NCBI RefSeq assembly: GCF_013201075.1
Contig: NZ_CP053708.1
Span: 1,925,501-1,989,500, forward strand
DNA: 64,000 bases
Source: Lichenicola cladoniae
Lineage (GTDB): Bacteria; Pseudomonadota; Alphaproteobacteria; Acetobacterales; Acetobacteraceae
Direction of reading: 5' to 3'
A program made the position numbers and the translations under genes. Positions 60,653 to 64,000 of the stretch are shown here, piece after piece. Below the pieces are notes generated by a model that saw only the letters and a program-made list of their open reading frames with translations, made no database searches and was not told where the DNA came from. Numbering within the stretch: the first letter of the stretch is position 1; each line of letters opens with the position of its first letter.

Positions 60653-61632
60653 GCGGCGTGGTGGTGGCACCGGCCCGTAACCCGGGCGAGACGCGGCAGC
60701 GCATGGTGGCGCTGGTCCAGTCGCGCGGCGCGATCGTGGTGCTGGTCGTGGCGGCCCTGGCGGCCGGGCTGGCGTTTCCCAGCTTCCTGCGCCCCGGCAA
60801 CGTCAACGACATCATCATCGCCGCGAGCTTCCTGGGGCTGGTGGCGATCGGCCAGACCCTGGTGGTGATCATGGGCGGCTTCGACCTTTCGGTCGGCTCG
60901 ATGGTCGGCCTCGGAACCGTGCTCGCCGCCTATGCGGCACCCTATGGGGTGGTGGCCGCGTTCGCGGCGCCGATGGCGGCCGGCCTCCTGGTCGGGCTGA
61001 TCGACGGCCTGCTGATCGTGAAGGCCCGCATGGCGCCGTTCATCGTGACGCTGGCCGCCCTGCTGGCGCTCAAGGGCCTGGCGGTCATGCTGGCCGGCGA
61101 GAGCCTGGTCATCGCCGATCCCGGCTGGTTCGGGCGCATCGCCAACGGCCAGTGGCTGGGCGTCGGCAACCTGATGGCGATCCTGTTCGTGGCCTACGGC
61201 ATCGCGGCCCTGGTGCTGAACCGCACGCGGTTCGGCGCGGCGGTGTTCGCCATCGGCGGCAACGAGGAAGCCGCGCGGATGCTCGGGGTGCGGGTCGAGC
61301 GGGTCAAGATCGCCACCTATTGCGTGTCGGGCACGCTGGCCGGGCTGGCCGGCGCCTTGCTGGCGGCGCGGCTATCCTCGGGCCTGTCCTCGGCCGGAAC
61401 CGGCTACGAGCTGCAATCCATCGCGGCCGCGGTGATCGGCGGCGTGCTGCTGACCGGCGGGGTCGGCACGATGCTGGGCGCGCTGTCGGGCGTGCTGCTG
61501 CTCGGCGTGATCGAGAACGTGATCAACCAGATCGGCTCGCTCAGCGCCGCCTACCAGGGACTGGCCAGCGGCGCCTTCCTGCTGCTGGCGGTGATCGTGC
61601 AGTCCGGCCTGACCCGGCAGCGTGCGGGCTGA
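60649..61632 (+). CDS. Sugar ABC transporter permease (RbsC type, second of two)
   Basis: A 327-residue RbsC-family permease: VVIMGGFDLSVGSMVG, MAPFIVTLAALLALKGLAV, VFAIGGNEEAARMLGVRVERVK and QSIAAAVIGGVLLTGGVGTM. Divergent enough from the preceding permease to be a second subunit rather than a recent copy. Translation is coupled by an ATGA overlap. Last gene of the operon. Confidence 0.93.
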   Translation: MSGVVVAPARNPGETRQRMVALVQSRGAIVVLVVAALAAGLAFPSFLRPGNVNDIIIAASFLGLVAIGQTLVVIMGGFDLSVGSMVGLGTVLAAYAAPYGVVAAFAAPMAAGLLVGLIDGLLIVKARMAPFIVTLAALLALKGLAVMLAGESLVIADPGWFGRIANGQWLGVGNLMAILFVAYGIAALVLNRTRFGAAVFAIGGNEEAARMLGVRVERVKIATYCVSGTLAGLAGALLAARLSSGLSSAGTGYELQSIAAAVIGGVLLTGGVGTMLGALSGVLLLGVIENVINQIGSLSAAYQGLASGAFLLLAVIVQSGLTRQRAG

Positions 61633-61680
61633 ACCCGGCGCCCGGTTGGAATGAGGCGGGACCGGCACATCTTCTAGACC

Positions 61681-62316
61681 ATGAACGATCTCGCCGGCTT
61701 CCCGCCCCGTGCCTTCGACAAGGCCGACCCTTCGCCCGATCCGCTCTTCTACAGGCAGCCCCGGCTGGTGACGCATATCGACGACGAGGCGATCGCCGCC
61801 GTCACCGAGCTGTATCGCCGGTTCCTGCCGGCCGGCGGAACCGTGCTGGACCTGATGAGCAGCTGGGTCAGCCACCTGCCGCACGACATCGCCTACGCAC
61901 GGATCGTCGGGCACGGCATGAACGCGGACGAGCTGGCCGCCAATCCACGCCTGGACGAACGCTTCGTCAGCGACCTGAACGCCGATCCGGTCCTGTCCCT
62001 GCCGGACGCGCATTTCGATGCCGCTTGCATGTGCGTATCGGTCCAGTACCTGCAGCGGCCGATCGAGGTGTTTCGGGAGGTGGCGCGGGTGCTGCGTCCC
62101 GGGGCCCCGTTCGTGGTGACGTTCTCCAATCGCTGCTTCCCGACCAAGGCGGTGGCGATCTGGCAGGCGCTGACCGGACCGGACCAGCAGCAGCTGGTGG
62201 CACTGTACATGCAGCGGGCCGGGTTCGGCTCGATCGACGCCAGCGAGGTGGTGCCCGATCATGGCGACCCGATCTGGGCGGTGATCGGTTACGCGGACGG
62301 TGCCGAAACAGGCTAG
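61681..62316 (+). CDS. Class I SAM-dependent methyltransferase
   Basis: A 211-residue protein. The SAM-binding region is GGTVLDLMSSWVSHLP (motif I, with DLMSS in place of the common D-G-G), then LNADPVLSLPDAHFDAACMCVSVQYL (motif II/III region) and FREVARVLRPGAPFVVTFSN. UbiE/Methyltransf_11-like fold. The substrate is unknown. The next gene starts 31 bases after it. Confidence 0.85.
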   Translation: MNDLAGFPPRAFDKADPSPDPLFYRQPRLVTHIDDEAIAAVTELYRRFLPAGGTVLDLMSSWVSHLPHDIAYARIVGHGMNADELAANPRLDERFVSDLNADPVLSLPDAHFDAACMCVSVQYLQRPIEVFREVARVLRPGAPFVVTFSNRCFPTKAVAIWQALTGPDQQQLVALYMQRAGFGSIDASEVVPDHGDPIWAVIGYADGAETG

Positions 62317-62347
62317 ACTGCCGTCTGGAACGTCAGGGGTCAGGGCG

Positions 62348-62926
62348 ATGGGCTTGCGGATACCGGTCTTGCTGGGAAGCGTGCGAAGCGATCGCGTCGG
62401 CATACGGGCCGCTCGCTACATCATCGACGCGCTGACCAGGAAGGGCCACGAGCCGGTCCTGGTCGACCCGATGGAGTTGCAACTGCCGCTTCTCGACCGG
62501 ATGTACAAGGAACATCCGAAAGGCGAGGCGCCGGCCAACCTCGAACGTCTAGCAACACTCTATCGCGAGGCGGACGGCTTCATGATCGTCAGCGGCGAAT
62601 ACAACAACGGCATCCCGCCGGCGCTCAAGAACCTGCTCGACTATTTCCTCGAGGAATATTTCTGGCGGCCGTCCGCAATCCTTTGCTACTCGGCCGGCCA
62701 GTTCGGCGGCGTCCGGGCTGCCATGCAGCTCCGGATGACACTCGCCGAACTCGGCATGCCGAGCATCCCGAGCCTGCTGCCGATACCGCGCATCCAGCAG
62801 GTTCTCGACGAGGACGGACACGCCACCGCCGAGTGGATCGACAAGAGCGCGGGGCGGTTCATCTCGGAGTTCGAGTGGTACGCAGGCGCGTTGCAGACCC
62901 AACGCGCCGGCGGCACTCCGTACTAG
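62348..62926 (+). CDS. NADPH-dependent FMN reductase
   Basis: A 192-residue flavodoxin-fold reductase: IPVLLGSVRSDRVGIRAA (FMN-phosphate loop), GFMIVSGEYNNGIPPALKN and AGQFGGVRAAMQLR. It reduces FMN or quinones using NADPH and could supply FMNH2 to the monooxygenase at 51347, though the genes are not linked. The ATG at 62348 is chosen by homology; the longer frame upstream overlaps the methyltransferase. Confidence 0.9.
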   Translation: MGLRIPVLLGSVRSDRVGIRAARYIIDALTRKGHEPVLVDPMELQLPLLDRMYKEHPKGEAPANLERLATLYREADGFMIVSGEYNNGIPPALKNLLDYFLEEYFWRPSAILCYSAGQFGGVRAAMQLRMTLAELGMPSIPSLLPIPRIQQVLDEDGHATAEWIDKSAGRFISEFEWYAGALQTQRAGGTPY

Positions 62927-62951
62927 AGGATCGATCCCGACAAAGCTTCGA

Positions 62952-63716
62952 TCAGGACGGCAACACGATGCTCTTGCCGCCATCGGCCATCGTGATCGAC
63001 CCCACCATGAAGCTGGCCTCCTCGGACGCGAGGAACGCAATCACCCGGGCGATCTCTTCCGGCTGAGCCGCCCGCCCGATCGGCGCGTTCTTGCCATACG
63101 CGGCAAGCGCCGAGGGACCATCCTCGTGGATATGGTTGAGGATGTTCGTGACAGTATCCCCGGACCCGACGGCGTTCACCCGGATCCCGTGCCCGATCGC
63201 CTCGACTGCGAGCGTCCTGGTGAATTGCGCGAGCGCGCCTTTCGACGCCGCATAGGCGGCGATCGACGGAAAGGTCTGGAAACAGGCGTAGGAACCGACA
63301 TTGACGATCGCCCCCCGGCCGTTGGGGATCATCGCGCGCAGCGCCTCGCGCGAATGCAGAAACACGCCCCTGATATTGACCGCAAAAATGCGGTCCCACT
63401 CCTCGACCGTCATGTCCACGACCAGCTTGTTGATGATGATGCCTGCGTTGTTCACGAGAACATCCAGCCGGCCGAACTGTTCGATGGCGGCTGCCACGGC
63501 CTGCCGCGCCGCCCCGTCTTCCGCCACATCCGCGACCAGCGGAAATACGCCGGGACGAGCCATCGCGCGGACCTCCGGATCACGATCCTCGGCAACGACC
63601 GACGCGCCGCGTGCATGAAGCAGCTCCACGGTTGCCCGGCCGATCCCACTCGCCGCCCCGGTCACGATGGCAACTTTTCCGTCGAATTCCCCGGCTGGGA
63701 TAGATGCGATGTTCAT
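62952..63716 (-). CDS. SDR-family oxidoreductase
   Basis: A 254-residue short-chain dehydrogenase: TGAASGIGRATVE (NAD(P) binding), VNNAGI, the catalytic tetrad with S (VGSYACFQ), Y and K (YAASKGAL), and MADGGKS near the C-terminus. Substrate unknown. The upstream neighbour on the same strand is a LysR-type regulator, which may control it. Confidence 0.93.
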   Translation of the reverse strand: MNIASIPAGEFDGKVAIVTGAASGIGRATVELLHARGASVVAEDRDPEVRAMARPGVFPLVADVAEDGAARQAVAAAIEQFGRLDVLVNNAGIIINKLVVDMTVEEWDRIFAVNIRGVFLHSREALRAMIPNGRGAIVNVGSYACFQTFPSIAAYAASKGALAQFTRTLAVEAIGHGIRVNAVGSGDTVTNILNHIHEDGPSALAAYGKNAPIGRAAQPEEIARVIAFLASEEASFMVGSITMADGGKSIVLPS

Positions 63717-63819
63717 GGTGAGGCTCCTCGTGATGATGCTTCATCAGGTAGGGCCACAAACGGCCTGCTTTAATACCGGCACTTCCGCATGCCTTGTTCG
63801 GAAATGAGGGCACAATACC

Positions 63820-64000
63820 CTACCGCCTGGCGGCGTCGCGGATCGCCCCGATCAGCGTCGTCACGGCTGCCGATCGATGGCGATGCCGGGGATAGTAGAG
63901 CGCGAAGCCGGGAAAAACCTCGGAGTAGGCCGTTAGCAGGGGGACGAGACGACCGGAATCGATATGGGGTTTCACCTCGCTCTCGACCCAGAACGCGATG
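63820..64000 (-). CDS. LysR-family regulator, C-terminal end (partial)
   Basis: The last 59 codons of a LysR-type regulator run in from the right edge: VKPHIDSGRLVPLL, FALYYPRHRHRSAAV and LIGAIRDAARR, ending at the TAG at 63822-63820. This matches the end of the effector-binding domain (the usual YYPSRRHRSAA element). It lies about 100 bp upstream of the SDR gene on the same strand. Confidence 0.8.
   Translation of the reverse strand, partial: IAFWVESEVKPHIDSGRLVPLLTAYSEVFPGFALYYPRHRHRSAAVTTLIGAIRDAARR

Overview
The window is GC-rich, densely coded bacterial DNA. The block rpsT-dnaA-dnaN-recF-gyrB, preceded by mutM and the opposed ubiE-coaBC-dut set, and the overall protein similarity suggest an alphaproteobacterium, probably of the Acetobacteraceae. 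This is an inference from gene content and order; no search was run.

Layout. 1-1563: the end of a DsbA/FrnE-like oxidoreductase and a TrpD2/YbiB-like protein. 1656-5298: a ribose-type sugar ABC importer (ATPase, permease, binding protein). 5421-9227: a small glycine/histidine-rich exported protein with a strong terminator, an NnrU-like membrane protein, and the coupled pair of circularly permuted ATP-grasp and alpha-E proteins. 9228-10203: a poorly resolved stretch, followed by tRNA-Ser(UGA).

10618-32453: a surface-polysaccharide (capsule) region. It has an outer-membrane export lipoprotein (Wza/KpsD type), a KpsE-KpsM-KpsT-like ABC exporter, KpsC- and KpsS-like proteins (the family that builds the poly-Kdo linker), four GT4-type glycosyltransferases, an FkbM-type methyltransferase with an N-terminal DUF4214-like segment, a beta-helix secreted protein, a triple-DUF4214 protein, a sulfatase-fold phosphoglycerol-transferase-like membrane enzyme, and a decayed gmd gene. 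From about 15.6 to 26.2 kb the DNA is visibly less GC-rich, which points to transferred DNA. The parts fit an ABC-dependent (group 2/3-like) capsule: glycosyltransferases build the chain, KpsC/KpsS supply the lipid linker, KpsMT moves it across the inner membrane, and the KpsE-like and Wza-like proteins carry it across the envelope.

32483-39540: an APC amino-acid permease with a two-helix partner, a GT2 glycosyltransferase whose stop codon lies in the loop of a perfect 18-bp hairpin, small proteins, and an anion-type ABC transporter (ATPase with C-terminal AAA-associated domain plus a double-length permease) without a nearby binding protein. 39623-50348: housekeeping genes dut, coaBC, ubiE, mutM, rpsT, dnaA, dnaN, recF and gyrB. 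50395-56935: EamA exporter, flavin monooxygenase, XRE regulator with a NIPSNAP protein, UvrD-type helicase, CinA-family protein and a molybdopterin oxidoreductase. 57080-61632: a second sugar ABC importer with two different permeases. 61681-64000: methyltransferase, NADPH-dependent FMN reductase, SDR dehydrogenase and the end of a LysR regulator.

The most notable observations are recF without any ATG, GTG or TTG start (an AUC or CUG start is needed), MutM missing the last zinc-finger cysteine, the hairpin at 35327-35376, the decayed gmd, and the DUF4214-containing proteins in the capsule island. I did not find a convincingly new multi-gene system; the capsule region is the best candidate for an unusual assembly.
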